The position numbers and the translations under genes are program-made. A stretch of DNA of 64,000 nucleotides from Streptomyces sp. V1I1 (lineage in GTDB: Bacteria; Actinomycetota; Actinomycetes; Streptomycetales; Streptomycetaceae), in assembly GCF_030817355.1 (NCBI RefSeq), contig NZ_JAUSZH010000001.1, forward strand, positions 4,956,001 through 5,020,000, given 5' to 3'. Position 1 is the stretch's first letter. Each line of letters starts with the position of its first letter. Positions 18,186-27,040 of the stretch are shown here, piece after piece. The notes beneath the pieces were generated by a model that worked only from the letters and a program-made list of their open reading frames with translations, was not told the DNA's origin and ran no database searches.

Positions 18186-19907
18186 CTACCAGGTGAAGCC
18201 GGGCTGCACGGGCATGCAGTACTCGTCGTTGTCGCCCTTCAGCGCCTTCGCCGAGGCCGGGGTCTTGTTGTCGTCCTGCACCGACTTCGGGTACGCGTCG
18301 CCCTGGCGCCAGTCCGCGCCCACGATCAGCGAGATACCGGTGACATCCGTCGACTTCTTCACCGAAGTCAGCGGAATCCCGAGGGACTTGGCGACCGCCT
18401 GAGCATCGCCCTCGAGCTCGGCGTTGGAGAACCGGATGACCGTTTTCTTCTGCGGGTCCCTCGTGGCGTCCGCCCTGGCCTGTGTGAAGCCCTTGTCGGA
18501 CAGGATCCCGGCGACCGCCGCCGCACGGCCCTTCTCGGCGAACTGGCCGTCGCCCGAGGTGCCGTTCTGCACCATCACCGCGATCTCACCGGGTGCCGCA
18601 GCCGGGTCCTTGGACACGGCGGGCGTGGTGGTGGCCGGCTTCTTCTTCGGCGCCTTGCCGTCCAGCGGAATGTCCTCGCGGACCATCCGGAACAGCTGCT
18701 CGGCGTCGCCCGGCTGGGGCTCGACCTTGCCGACGAACCCCGGCCGCTGGGAGTAGAAGTTCGGCATCGTGGTCATGGTGATCCGGCCGGTCGGGACGCT
18801 CTTGAGCTCCTCGCCCAGGTCGAAGAGCTGTTTGACGGAGTTGATGCCCTTGTCGACGGTGAGCGCTCCGATGGCCGCCTCGGCGAGCTTGCGCAGCTTG
18901 TTCGGGTCGGTGAGCTTGGTGTTCTTGCGCAGTTCCCGGACCATCGAATTCATATACATGTGCTGCGCGCGGGTGCGGGCGAGGTCGGTGCCGTCGTCGA
19001 AGCCGTAGCGCGTACGCAGCCACTGGAGCGCCTGCTCGCCCTTGACGGGGTGAGTGCCCGCCTCCAGCTTCAGCCCGGAGCCCTCGCCCTTACTGTTGCG
19101 CGAGTAGACGTTCTTCTCGACGCAGACCGGGACGCCGCCGATGGCGTCGGCCATGGAGACCACACCCGCGAAGTCGATCATCATGAAGTGGTCGATGGTG
19201 ATGCCTGTGAGTGCGTACCAGGTCGCCACCGTGCAGCCGGGCCCGCCGCGGCCGAGCGACTCGTTGGTCAGCCTGAAGCCGGTCGCGGCGAACGTCTTGT
19301 CGGTGTCCGGGTCCTTGCACTCGGGGATCTTGAGCACGGTGTCGCGCGGCATGCTGATCACCGAGATATTGCTGCGGTCGGCCGAGAGGTGCAGCAGCAT
19401 CTGCACATCCGCGAGCGGCTGTCCGCCGAACGTCTTCTTGGCGCCGCCGAGCTTCTGGTTCTCCTTGGAGTCCCGCGCGTCCGAGCCGATGAGCAGGATG
19501 TTCAGCGGGACCTGACCGGCGGCGTTGGCCTGGTGCTCGCGCATCTTTTTGCCGAGCGTGAGGTCGTCCTTCTTGAGCTTGCTGTTGAGGTGCTCGTAGT
19601 AGAGGTAACCGGCGCCGGCTGTGCCAAGTATCAGCAGCGACAGTACGAAGGCGACCCAGCGAAGTATGCGGCGTTTGCCCCGTTTTCCGCGCCGCGGGCC
19701 GCCGTGCCGGTGTCCGGCCTCGTGGCCGCCGCCTTCCGCGGACCCGCCGTCCGGCCCGTCAGGACCGGCCTGTCTGCCGGTTCTCCTCCTGCGGCCTCCG
19801 GCGGCTTGGTCGTCCCCTTCGCCGTACAGGCTGTCGTCCCAGCCCAGTTCGCGGGCGTGCGGAACGCGATGCCGCGTCCCCTCCCCCCGCACGCTGTTCT
19901 GTCCCAC
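18186..19907 (-). CDS. LCP family protein 3 with LytR_C domain
   Basis: 573 residues starting at GTG. A long basic cytoplasmic tail (about 80 residues, many Arg/Gly/His) precedes one membrane helix (WVAFVLSLLILGTAGAGYLYY). The LCP domain contains ILLIGSDARD, ADVQMLLHLSADRSNISVISMPRDTVL and TNESLGRGGPGCTVATWYALTGITIDHFMMIDF. A Lys/Pro/Thr linker leads to a LytR_C domain (IAVMVQNGTSGDGQFAEKGRAAAVAGIL). Possible disulfide cysteines lie in IPECK, GPGCT and PVCVE. Three LCP genes (LCP 5, 4, 3) lie head-to-tail here in that order of transcription, so they may share transcripts. Confidence 0.9.
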   Translation of the reverse strand: MGQNSVRGEGTRHRVPHARELGWDDSLYGEGDDQAAGGRRRRTGRQAGPDGPDGGSAEGGGHEAGHRHGGPRRGKRGKRRILRWVAFVLSLLILGTAGAGYLYYEHLNSKLKKDDLTLGKKMREHQANAAGQVPLNILLIGSDARDSKENQKLGGAKKTFGGQPLADVQMLLHLSADRSNISVISMPRDTVLKIPECKDPDTDKTFAATGFRLTNESLGRGGPGCTVATWYALTGITIDHFMMIDFAGVVSMADAIGGVPVCVEKNVYSRNSKGEGSGLKLEAGTHPVKGEQALQWLRTRYGFDDGTDLARTRAQHMYMNSMVRELRKNTKLTDPNKLRKLAEAAIGALTVDKGINSVKQLFDLGEELKSVPTGRITMTTMPNFYSQRPGFVGKVEPQPGDAEQLFRMVREDIPLDGKAPKKKPATTTPAVSKDPAAAPGEIAVMVQNGTSGDGQFAEKGRAAAVAGILSDKGFTQARADATRDPQKKTVIRFSNAELEGDAQAVAKSLGIPLTSVKKSTDVTGISLIVGADWRQGDAYPKSVQDDNKTPASAKALKGDNDEYCMPVQPGFTW

Positions 19908-19958
19908 CCCGGGTCCCCCCTGTCGTTCAGGCGCTCCTGATGACCCGGTGTTCCGGCA

Positions 19959-21665
19959 TCACTTGGCACACACCTGTTTGTCCGCTTCGACCTTCTGCAC
20001 ACCCTCCGGCGCCTTCGCCGGACCGGTGATGGGCACACCCGCGCGCTCGAAATCCGCGCCGAGGGTCAGCTGCATGGCCTCAAGACCCACTGCGTCCTTG
20101 GTGCCCGGCTTCAGCGCCGTCGCCGACAGGCCCATGAGGTCCGCGAGCTTGCGGGCCTGATCGGCCTGGTTCGGCGCGTACGTCAGCGTCGTCTTTGGAA
20201 GCTTGCTCGGGGCATTGCCCTCGTTGCTCGACTTCAGTACGCCCTGCTCGTTCTGCAGCCAGGTCAGCGTCGTCAGCGCCGCCCCCCGCGTATCGCTGCC
20301 GTTGAAGACCGCGACCCGCACCTCGGACGCGGCCGCCCTGGTCCCCTTGAGCAGGCCCTGCTGCTTGTTCTTTGCGTCCTGTTGCTGCTGCTTCACCTCG
20401 GTGAGCGAGGTGTCGTTCTGAATCATCGAGAACAGCGGCTTGGCCTTGGCCTCGTTGAGCAGCACGGTTGCGCCGTCGGTGTTGTCGACCACCGGCACGG
20501 TCGCGAAGGTGATGTTCTTCGGGTCCACCTTCGACAGCTCCATGCCGAGATCGCGCAGCCTGGAGATCTTGCCTATGCCGGTGTCGACGGTGAGCGCCTT
20601 GGTGGCGGCCTCCGCCAGGTCCCACATCTTGGAGGGGCTGGAGAGGGTGTCGCTGGACTTCATCTTGCGGATCAGCGAGCTCAGGAACTGCTGCTGGATC
20701 TCGATCCGGCTGAGGTCGCCGCCGAAGCCCACCGAGTGGCGCGTGCGTACGAACGCCAGCGCCTGCTCACCCTCCACGACGTGTTTGCCCGCCGTGAGGT
20801 TGAGCTTGGAGTCCTTGTCCTTGATGTCCTTGGCGAGACAGACCTCGACACCGCCGACGGCGGTCGTCATCGTCTTGACCGCGTTGAAGTCGGCCATCAT
20901 GAAGTGGTCGACGGTGACGCCGGTGAGCTCCTTGACCGTACGCATGGTGCAGCCCGGGTCGCGGCCGAACTGGCCGAGGCTCTCGTTGAACCGGGTCTTG
21001 CGCGTACCCGGGATGTCCTTGGTGCCCTCTGAGGTCTTGGTCTCGCAGGTCGGGATGGTGGTGATCAGGTCGCGCGGAATGGACAGCGCGGTGGCGTTCG
21101 TCCGGTCCTTGGAGACATGGAAGAGGATCGTGGTGTCGGCGTGCCCGACGCTGTCCTTGTCGCCGTAGGACTCATTGCCCTCGCCGGACCGCTTGTCGGT
21201 GCCGATGACGAGGATGTTGACGGCCTGGTCCTTCTTGAAGCCGCCGCTGCCCGCGCCCGCGACGTCGACCGTGTTCAGGTTCGAGTCGAAGTGCTGGTAG
21301 ACGAGATACGCGCCCACGGCGGCGGCGACCACGACAACGGCCGTCACGCCGCCCGTCCACAGAAGCGCCTTCTTCTTGCGGGACTTGGGCTGCTTGCGCT
21401 TGCGCCGGCCCGCCGTGGGGGGAGTCCCGCCGGAGGCATTGCCCGCGCGGCGCGAGCGCTGACCCGGCACCTCCCGCTCAGGAGAAGCGGTCCTGCGGTC
21501 CCGCGGACTTCTCGGCGCCGGAGTTCTGGGAGCGGCGTTTGTCGACGCGGACGACTGCTGTGCGGATTGGTTCAGTCGCAATTCGTAATTGCCGGTCTGC
21601 GGGTTGAGGACCCACTGGTCGGCGGGGTCGATCTCGTCCGCCCGTCCACGGCTTTGCGCATCCAC
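19959..21665 (-). CDS. LCP family protein 4 with LytR_C domain
   Basis: 568 residues starting at GTG, with GGAGG about twelve bases upstream. The cytoplasmic tail is long (about 100 residues) and ends in a Lys/Arg run (RRKRKQPKSRKKK). A membrane helix (LLWTGGVTAVVVVAAAVGAYLVY) follows. LCP motifs are ILVIGTDKRS, HADTTILFHVSKDRTNATALSIPRDLITTIP and GCTMRTVKELTGVTVDHFMMADF. A Gln/Lys-rich coiled linker (VKQQQQDAKNKQQG) connects to LytR_C (VRVAVFNGSDTRGAALTTLTW). The tail sequence WVLNPQTGNYELRL is distinctive but of unknown role. Probably involved in attaching wall glycopolymers. Confidence 0.9.
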   Translation of the reverse strand: MDAQSRGRADEIDPADQWVLNPQTGNYELRLNQSAQQSSASTNAAPRTPAPRSPRDRRTASPEREVPGQRSRRAGNASGGTPPTAGRRKRKQPKSRKKKALLWTGGVTAVVVVAAAVGAYLVYQHFDSNLNTVDVAGAGSGGFKKDQAVNILVIGTDKRSGEGNESYGDKDSVGHADTTILFHVSKDRTNATALSIPRDLITTIPTCETKTSEGTKDIPGTRKTRFNESLGQFGRDPGCTMRTVKELTGVTVDHFMMADFNAVKTMTTAVGGVEVCLAKDIKDKDSKLNLTAGKHVVEGEQALAFVRTRHSVGFGGDLSRIEIQQQFLSSLIRKMKSSDTLSSPSKMWDLAEAATKALTVDTGIGKISRLRDLGMELSKVDPKNITFATVPVVDNTDGATVLLNEAKAKPLFSMIQNDTSLTEVKQQQQDAKNKQQGLLKGTRAAASEVRVAVFNGSDTRGAALTTLTWLQNEQGVLKSSNEGNAPSKLPKTTLTYAPNQADQARKLADLMGLSATALKPGTKDAVGLEAMQLTLGADFERAGVPITGPAKAPEGVQKVEADKQVCAK

Positions 21666-21886
21666 GGTTGCTTGAGTCCTCCGTCGGTGCCACGCGAGGC
21701 GCCTCCCCCGAAGGGCGCTCGGTCTTTCGATCCAGCAGTGCGCGACCCAAGGTCGGAAGCACCAGATCGCGTCACACTATCCGTCCAGTTCAACGTCGAG
21801 CGACGTCAGTGACAAATTCCACGCTCCTTACAAGCGGTCATTCCGCCCAATCGTCATGGACTGCTGACTCCGGCTTGGCCATCGCT

Positions 21887-23218
21887 TTACTCGCACGTGC
21901 TCTCTGCGGCGGTCGTACCGGAGAAAATCGGCGACGGCGTCGGTGTCGCGGACCCGCTGTCGTCCGGCTTCTCGTCGGGCGAGGATTTCTTCCGCGAGGG
22001 CCTTCCCTCGTTGTCCTTGTCCGGGATGACGGTGACAGGCATGTCCTCGCGCAGTCGCTTGAAGAGCTGAGCCGCGTCGGGCTCGACGAGCTCGTCGCGG
22101 TTCGGGTCGGCGCTGTACGGCTGCCGCGGAACGGTGAGGAACTGTACCTTTTCGGTTGGAATGCCACGGATTGAGCGGGTTAGTTCGTACAGATCCTTCA
22201 GCGAGCTCAGACCCGGGTCGGTGGTCAGTGACTTGGTAGCCGCGTCCAGTACCGGGAAGAGCCGGGTCGGATTGAGCAGTACGCCATTGCTCTGCACCTT
22301 CTTGACCAGCGCGCCGAGGAACTGCTGCTGGCGTTCCATGCGTTCGGTGTCACTGCCGTTGCCGATGGACTTGCGGGCCCGTACGAAACCGAGTGCCTGC
22401 TCGCCGCGCAGCGTCTGCTTGCCCGCGCGCAGCTTGAGGTGCGCGTCCGCGTCGTCGATCGGCTCCTTGAGGCAGATCTCGACCCCGTGCACGGCGTCCA
22501 CCATGCCCTTGAAGCCGCTGAAGTCCACCACCATGTGGTGGTCGATGCGGATGCCGGTGAACCGCTCGACGGTACGGATCGTGCAGGCCGCGCCGCCGAA
22601 CTCGAACGCCCAGTTGAACTGCGCGAACTGCGCCTTCGTACGGGTGCGGTCGGGCTTGCGGCAGCTCGGGATGCTGACCATCAGGTCACGCGGGATGGAC
22701 ATCGCGGTCGCGCTCTTCCGGTCCCCGGAGATGTGCAGCAGGATCGTGGTGTCGGAGCGCTGACTGCCGCCGTCGTCGCGGCCGTACTTGCTGTTGCCGT
22801 CGCCGGAGCGGGTGTCGGAGCCGAGGAGCAGGATGTTCTTCGCGTCGAGCGAGAGGGCCTTGGGCCGCTCCTTCTCGTACGCCTCGAGCTCGGAGGCCGC
22901 GGTGATGTCGGTGGTGATGTTGGCGTCGAACTTACGGTAGAACCACCATCCGACGGCGGCGGCGGCGAGGACGACGACGGCGGTACCGAGGGCGATCCAA
23001 CGCAGCCAGTGATGCTTGCGGTTGGGGGTTTCTGCGTCCGTGCCGGCCGCGTCCGTGCCGGCCGCGTCCGTGCCGGCCGCGTCCGCCTTTGCCGGACCCT
23101 CGCCGGAATCAGCCTCGCCCGTACTACCAGGCCCGCGCGTTCCGGTCGGCGGCTCGTCATCGGCCGGGCCGTCCGGTTCGGCGGGCGTGCCAGCACTGTC
23201 CGTCACGTCTGCGTCCAT
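21887..23218 (-). CDS. LCP family protein 5
   Basis: 443 residues. An acidic N-terminal cytoplasmic tail contains a threefold AGTDA repeat encoded by a 15-bp tandem repeat. One membrane helix (WIALGTAVVVLAAAAVGWWFY) and an LCP domain follow, with ILLLGSDTRS, RSDTTILLHISGDRKSATAMSIPRDLMVSIP and CTIRTVERFTGIRIDHHMVVDFSGF. The C-terminus is a Ser/Pro/Lys tail without a recognisable LytR_C domain. It is the first gene of the run transcribed toward LCP 4 and LCP 3. The other strand between 21666 and 21886 holds no supported gene. Confidence 0.9.
   Translation of the reverse strand: MDADVTDSAGTPAEPDGPADDEPPTGTRGPGSTGEADSGEGPAKADAAGTDAAGTDAAGTDAETPNRKHHWLRWIALGTAVVVLAAAAVGWWFYRKFDANITTDITAASELEAYEKERPKALSLDAKNILLLGSDTRSGDGNSKYGRDDGGSQRSDTTILLHISGDRKSATAMSIPRDLMVSIPSCRKPDRTRTKAQFAQFNWAFEFGGAACTIRTVERFTGIRIDHHMVVDFSGFKGMVDAVHGVEICLKEPIDDADAHLKLRAGKQTLRGEQALGFVRARKSIGNGSDTERMERQQQFLGALVKKVQSNGVLLNPTRLFPVLDAATKSLTTDPGLSSLKDLYELTRSIRGIPTEKVQFLTVPRQPYSADPNRDELVEPDAAQLFKRLREDMPVTVIPDKDNEGRPSRKKSSPDEKPDDSGSATPTPSPIFSGTTAAESTCE
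23041..23085. repeat. Threefold 15-bp tandem repeat inside LCP 5
   Basis: TGCCGGCCGCGTCCG is repeated exactly three times (23041-23055, 23056-23070, 23071-23085). It encodes repeated Ala/Gly/Thr/Asp in the cytoplasmic tail and is a likely site of length variation between strains. Confidence 0.9.
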
Positions 23219-23389
23219 CCTTCATGGCGTCGGCGGCGCGCTGGGTCGCCGATCGCAGGACTAGACGGCTGAACCTCGCGCTTGGTTGTGCGTTGAAGCA
23301 CGCGTATCGCCGATCATCCACCGGAGTTGACGCTCAGGCCCGGGGGCTCGGCCCGGGTGTGCGCCACACGAGTGGACCTCAGAGGGTTG

Positions 23390-24142
23390 TCACACCGCGG
23401 TGTTCGTGACGCGCTCGCTCTCGATCCGCTTCTCGAGGCCCTCCTGGGACAGCTCGCCGAGGTTTCGGCAGAGCACCACCGACCCACCAGCCGCAAGCGG
23501 CGCGTACAGCCCGGCCGACAGCCCCTCCCACGAGTCGTACCCGCGTCCCGTCAGCAGCCGCGAGCCGGGCGCAAGGCCCATGCCGGCCGCGTCCGCGCGG
23601 GCCCGCTCCACCAGCTCGGCGCCCGTCAGCTCCCTGCCGCCCACGGTGAGCGCGGGCGCGGACGGATCCACCGGTGCGTACGGCGCGAAACGGTCGCCCT
23701 GGCCCGGCACCTCCACCGCGTAGTCGACGAAGCCCGCCGGCGGCTGCGGGAACCGCCCGCCCAGCGGCCGCAGCGCGAGCGCCACCCGCTCCCCGGAACA
23801 GGCACGCGCCTGTTCCAGCGTGTCCGGACCGCTGACCACGAGATCCGCGTCCGCCGGGTCGCCGCCCACCTCGACGCTCACGCCGACCGAGGAGCAGGCG
23901 AGCAGCCAGACCGCGCTCTGCCAGTGCGCGGGAAGCAGCAGCGCGAGCCGGTCGCCGGGCCCGGCGGCCAGGTCGCCCTGGAGCAGATTCGCCGTCTTTG
24001 CCACCCAATTGGCGAAGGTGGCGACGGACAATTCGACCCGCTCACCGGTGGCGTCGTCGTAGAAAGTGACCAAGGGGCGCGCGGGGTCCGCGGCGAGCGC
24101 GGATCGCAGCAGGTCGGCAGGGGTACGGTCGCTGGCGTTCAC
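23390..24142 (-). CDS. TIGR03089-family protein (reduced AMP-binding-like)
   Basis: 250 residues. The sequence resembles the N-terminal part of adenylate-forming enzymes (RVELSVATFANWVAKTANLL, GDRLALLLPAHWQSAVWLLACSSVGVSVEVGG). It is half the usual size and lacks the AMP-binding signature loop and the C-terminal lid domain, matching the actinobacterial TIGR03089 family of unknown function. The GTG at 24142 is preferred because TACCCT ends seven bases upstream and an upstream extension would be low-complexity. A neighbouring LCP gene is also found in mycobacteria (from memory), which hints at an envelope role. Activity as a ligase is doubtful. Confidence 0.82.
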   Translation of the reverse strand: MNASDRTPADLLRSALAADPARPLVTFYDDATGERVELSVATFANWVAKTANLLQGDLAAGPGDRLALLLPAHWQSAVWLLACSSVGVSVEVGGDPADADLVVSGPDTLEQARACSGERVALALRPLGGRFPQPPAGFVDYAVEVPGQGDRFAPYAPVDPSAPALTVGGRELTGAELVERARADAAGMGLAPGSRLLTGRGYDSWEGLSAGLYAPLAAGGSVVLCRNLGELSQEGLEKRIESERVTNTAV

Positions 24143-24155
24143 CCGCGCAAGGGTA
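24143..24155 (-). promoter_or_regulatory. Probable leaderless promoter of the TIGR03089 gene
   Basis: On the minus strand TACCCT (24155-24150) ends seven bases before the GTG at 24142. No ribosome site is present. Confidence 0.45.
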
Positions 24156-24268
24156 CGCGGCGGGGCGGGCGGGAAGCCGCCGTAGTGGTGGCGGGTCCTC
24201 CGGTCGGACCGACGGGTGGTCAGTTTCCCGGATAGCGGAGTCGGCGGCCCCGGCTCAGGATCGTCATC

Positions 24269-25723
24269 ATGCGTGGATTTCTTGCTTCTTCCGTCGGCGT
24301 CGCGTGCATAGCCGCGCTGATATTTCCGCTTTCGCTGCTCTCCGGCGCGGCCACCGCGCCCCCGCAGGTGCCGGATCTGCCCGGCTCCACCCAGTCGCTG
24401 CCGCTGGCGCCGATCGGGGAGGGGGCGTCGGACCGGTCCCGCGGTCCGGCGACGGAACAGGGGGTCACCGAACATGACGTCAGACCCTTTTCCCTAGTCG
24501 GCGTCGTCTGGGACGACGTGAACGCCGAACTGCGCGGCACGGTCCAGGTCCGAACCCGGGCCGTCGGCTCCGGCGAATGGTCCGGCTGGCAGGACGTGGA
24601 GACCCACAACCACGAGCACGGCGCGGACCCGGACAGCGCGGAGCGCGAGTCGGGGAAGGTGCGTGGCTCCACGGCCCCGCTGTGGGTCGGCGAATCGGAC
24701 GGCGTGGAGGTCCGCGTACGCTCGGAGGCGGCCGGAACGGTGCCGCTGCCGGAGGGCCTGCGCCTCGAACTCGTGGACCCGGGCGAGGGACCCGCGTCGG
24801 GGGGAGCCGCGTCCGGCGAACCGGCGTCCGAGGAGCCCGCGCCCGAGGAACCGGCGTCTGAGGAGCCCGCGTCCGGGGAACCGGCGTCTGAGGAGCCCGC
24901 GTCCGGGGAACCGGCGTCTGAGGAGCCCGCGTCCGGGGAGCCCGCGTCTGAGGAGCCCGCGTCCGGGGAACCGGCGTCCGGGGAGCCCGCGCCTGCGGGA
25001 GCCGACCGGGCGACCGAACCCGCACCCGCACCCCCGGACGGGAACGTGCTCCCGGAGCTGTCACGAGCCGAGACAGAAGCTGAGGTGGACCCGGCCGTGG
25101 CAGGCGCGACGCCGTACATCGGACCGCGCCCCCGCATCATCACGCGCCAGGGATGGGGCGCCGACGAGTCGCTGCGCGAGAAGACCTTCGTCTACACGAC
25201 GTCCGTGAAAGCCGCTTTCGTACACCACAGCGCCACCGGAAACAACTACACCTGCGCGCAGGCGCCCTCCGTCCTGCGCAGTATCTACCGCTACCACGTC
25301 GTGAGCAGTGGCTGGCGCGACTTCGGCTACAACTTCGCCGTCGACAAGTGCGGAAACATCTACGAAGGGCGCGCAGGAGGCGTGGCCAAGCCGGTTCTCG
25401 GCGCGCACACCCTGGGATTTAACACGAATAGCGTGGGAATTGCCGTGCTCGGCACGTACAGTCTCTCCACCCCACCGGCCGCCGCGGTCACCGCGGTCGC
25501 CCGGCTGACTGCCTGGAAGCTCGGGCTGTACGGCCGCGATCCGCGAGGCAAGGTGGTGCTGACGTCGGGAGGGAGCGGTAAGTACGCGGAGGGGGTGAGG
25601 GTCAACTTCAATGTCATTTCCGGGCACCGGGACGGATTCTTCACTGAATGTCCGGGTGCCCTCCTCTACAGCAGGCTCGGCAAGGCCCGGAGTGCTGCGG
25701 CCACGTACCAGGGACGCGCCTGA
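24269..25723 (+). CDS. Secreted PGRP/amidase_2-type N-acetylmuramoyl-L-alanine amidase
   Basis: 484 residues with a signal peptide (MRGFLASSVGVACIAALIFPLSLLSGAATA). An N-terminal beta-rich domain (about 45-170, FSLVGVVWDDVNAELRGTVQVRTRA) resembles those often found before PGRP domains in Streptomyces. Next is an EPASEEPASG-repeat hinge and then the peptidoglycan-recognition amidase domain (about 290-475). Zinc ligands are visible: His in FVHHSATGN (H319/H320), the tyrosine of GYNFAVD, and HRDGFFTECPG with His and Cys. It should cut the amide bond between muramic acid and the stem peptide during wall turnover. ATG 24269 has AGGA upstream. Confidence 0.92.
   Translation: MRGFLASSVGVACIAALIFPLSLLSGAATAPPQVPDLPGSTQSLPLAPIGEGASDRSRGPATEQGVTEHDVRPFSLVGVVWDDVNAELRGTVQVRTRAVGSGEWSGWQDVETHNHEHGADPDSAERESGKVRGSTAPLWVGESDGVEVRVRSEAAGTVPLPEGLRLELVDPGEGPASGGAASGEPASEEPAPEEPASEEPASGEPASEEPASGEPASEEPASGEPASEEPASGEPASGEPAPAGADRATEPAPAPPDGNVLPELSRAETEAEVDPAVAGATPYIGPRPRIITRQGWGADESLREKTFVYTTSVKAAFVHHSATGNNYTCAQAPSVLRSIYRYHVVSSGWRDFGYNFAVDKCGNIYEGRAGGVAKPVLGAHTLGFNTNSVGIAVLGTYSLSTPPAAAVTAVARLTAWKLGLYGRDPRGKVVLTSGGSGKYAEGVRVNFNVISGHRDGFFTECPGALLYSRLGKARSAAATYQGRA
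24811..24990 (+). repeat. 30-bp tandem repeat encoding the amidase hinge
   Basis: Five near-identical 30-bp units (24811-24960) plus a partial sixth encode alternating EEPAS/GEPAS decapeptides. Two units (24871-24900, 24901-24930) are identical. It is an acidic, Pro-rich spacer likely to vary in copy number. Confidence 0.9.
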
Positions 25724-25830
25724 AACAGGCAACGGACCCCGCACCAACCAACTGCATAAACTGGCCGGTCTCGAACGAGTGACCAAGACGAGTGACCATG
25801 CCGGCCCCAGCAGGAAGCAGAGACGACAAG

Positions 25831-26913
25831 GTGACAGAAGCGATCCTCCTGGTCGGCGGCAAGGGCACCCGGCTGCGCCCGCTCACCGTCAACACGCCCA
25901 AGCCGATGGTTCCGGCGGCGGGCGTCCCGTTCCTCACGCATCAACTGGCACGGGCCAGGGCGGCGGGCGTCGAGCACATCGTGCTGGCGACGTCGTATCT
26001 GGCGGAGGTCTTCGAGCCGTACTTTGGGGACGGCTCCGCGCTCGGCCTCCACCTGGAGTACGTCACCGAGGAGGAGCCGCTCGGCACGGGCGGCGCGATC
26101 CGCAACGTCGCCTCCCGGCTGCGGTCGGGCCCCGAGGACCCCGTGCTGATCTTCAACGGCGACATCCTGACGGGCCTGGACATCGAGGCGCTGGTCACCA
26201 CGCACCGCTCGTCGGGCGCGGACGTTTCCCTGCACCTCACCAAGGTCGAGGACCCGCGGGCGTTCGGGCTGGTCCCGACGGACCGGAGCGGGCGGGTCAC
26301 GGCCTTCCTCGAAAAGCCGCAGACCCCCGAGGAGATCGTCACCGATCAGATCAACGCGGGCGCGTACGTCTTCCGCCGCTCGGTCATCGACACGATCCCG
26401 ACGGGCCGCCCGGTCTCGGTGGAGCGCGAGACGTTCCCCGACCTGCTGTCCTCGGGAGCCCACCTCCAGGGCATGGTCGACTCCACGTACTGGCTGGACC
26501 TCGGCACCCCGCAGGCTTTCGTCCGCGGCTCGGCCGACCTGGTGCTGGGCCGCGCCCCGTCCCCGGCAGTCCCGGGCCGCCGCGGCGACCGCCTGGTCCT
26601 GCCCTCGGCGTCGGTTGCCCCCGACGCCAAACTCACCGGCGGCACGGCCATCGGCGCGAACGCGGTGATCGCCGAGGGCGCCCGCATCGACGGCAGCGCG
26701 GTCCTGGAGGGCGCGATCGTGGAGGAGGGCGCGGTGATCTCCTCCTCCCTCATCGGCGCGGGCGCCCGAATCGGCGCGCGCACGGTGCTGTCGGGTGTGG
26801 TGATCGGCGACGGCGCGGTCGTGGGGGCGGACAACGAACTGCGCGACGGCGCGAGGGTGTGGTGCGACGCGGTGCTGCCGCGGGCGTCGGTGCGCTTCTC
26901 GTCCGACCAGTAG
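25831..26913 (+). CDS. manC: Mannose-1-phosphate guanylyltransferase (NDP-sugar synthase)
   Basis: Converts mannose-1-phosphate and GTP to GDP-mannose. The 360-residue protein begins with the nucleotidyltransferase loop LLVGGKGTRLRPLT and continues with PKPMVPAAGVPF, EEEPLGTGGAIRN, FNGDIL and FLEKP. A C-terminal left-handed beta-helix (from about 265) carries hexapeptide repeats (AIGANAVIAEGARIDGSAVLEG). GTG 25831 gives the family N-terminus; ATG 25798 and GTG 25792 are alternatives and no start has a strong ribosome site. The substrate assignment relies on family resemblance and on manA and manB being in the same region. A glucose-1-phosphate enzyme cannot be excluded by sequence alone. Confidence 0.82.
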   Translation: MTEAILLVGGKGTRLRPLTVNTPKPMVPAAGVPFLTHQLARARAAGVEHIVLATSYLAEVFEPYFGDGSALGLHLEYVTEEEPLGTGGAIRNVASRLRSGPEDPVLIFNGDILTGLDIEALVTTHRSSGADVSLHLTKVEDPRAFGLVPTDRSGRVTAFLEKPQTPEEIVTDQINAGAYVFRRSVIDTIPTGRPVSVERETFPDLLSSGAHLQGMVDSTYWLDLGTPQAFVRGSADLVLGRAPSPAVPGRRGDRLVLPSASVAPDAKLTGGTAIGANAVIAEGARIDGSAVLEGAIVEEGAVISSSLIGAGARIGARTVLSGVVIGDGAVVGADNELRDGARVWCDAVLPRASVRFSSDQ

Positions 26914-26937
26914 CGGGGTTCCGCCCCGGACCCCGCG

Positions 26938-26979
26938 CCTCAATCGCGGGCGGAAATCAAGCCCGTCCGGCGATTGAGG
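26938..26979. terminator. Hairpin repeat downstream of manC
   Basis: An inverted repeat with arms at 26938-26953 and 26963-26979 begins CCTCAATCGC and ends GCGATTGAGG. It follows a GGGGTTCCGCCCCGGACCCC segment. From memory, elements of this form are scattered through Streptomyces intergenic regions. It probably terminates manC transcription. Confidence 0.7.
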
Positions 26980-27027
26980 ACACTGCCCCCAGTCAGGGGA
27001 AAGCCCGCCGCGGGCGACGCGGGCCCG

Positions 27028-27040
27028 TACTCTCGTCACC
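27028..27040 (+). promoter_or_regulatory. Probable leaderless promoter of the DNA glycosylase gene
   Basis: TACTCT (27028-27033) ends seven bases before the GTG at 27041; there is no ribosome site. Confidence 0.45.

Noticed and set aside
24811..24990. CRISPR-like spaced repeats.
   Set aside because: The units are contiguous, in frame and encode a protein hinge. There are no spacers and no cas genes. The other repeat tracts in the window are likewise coding or short tandem arrays.
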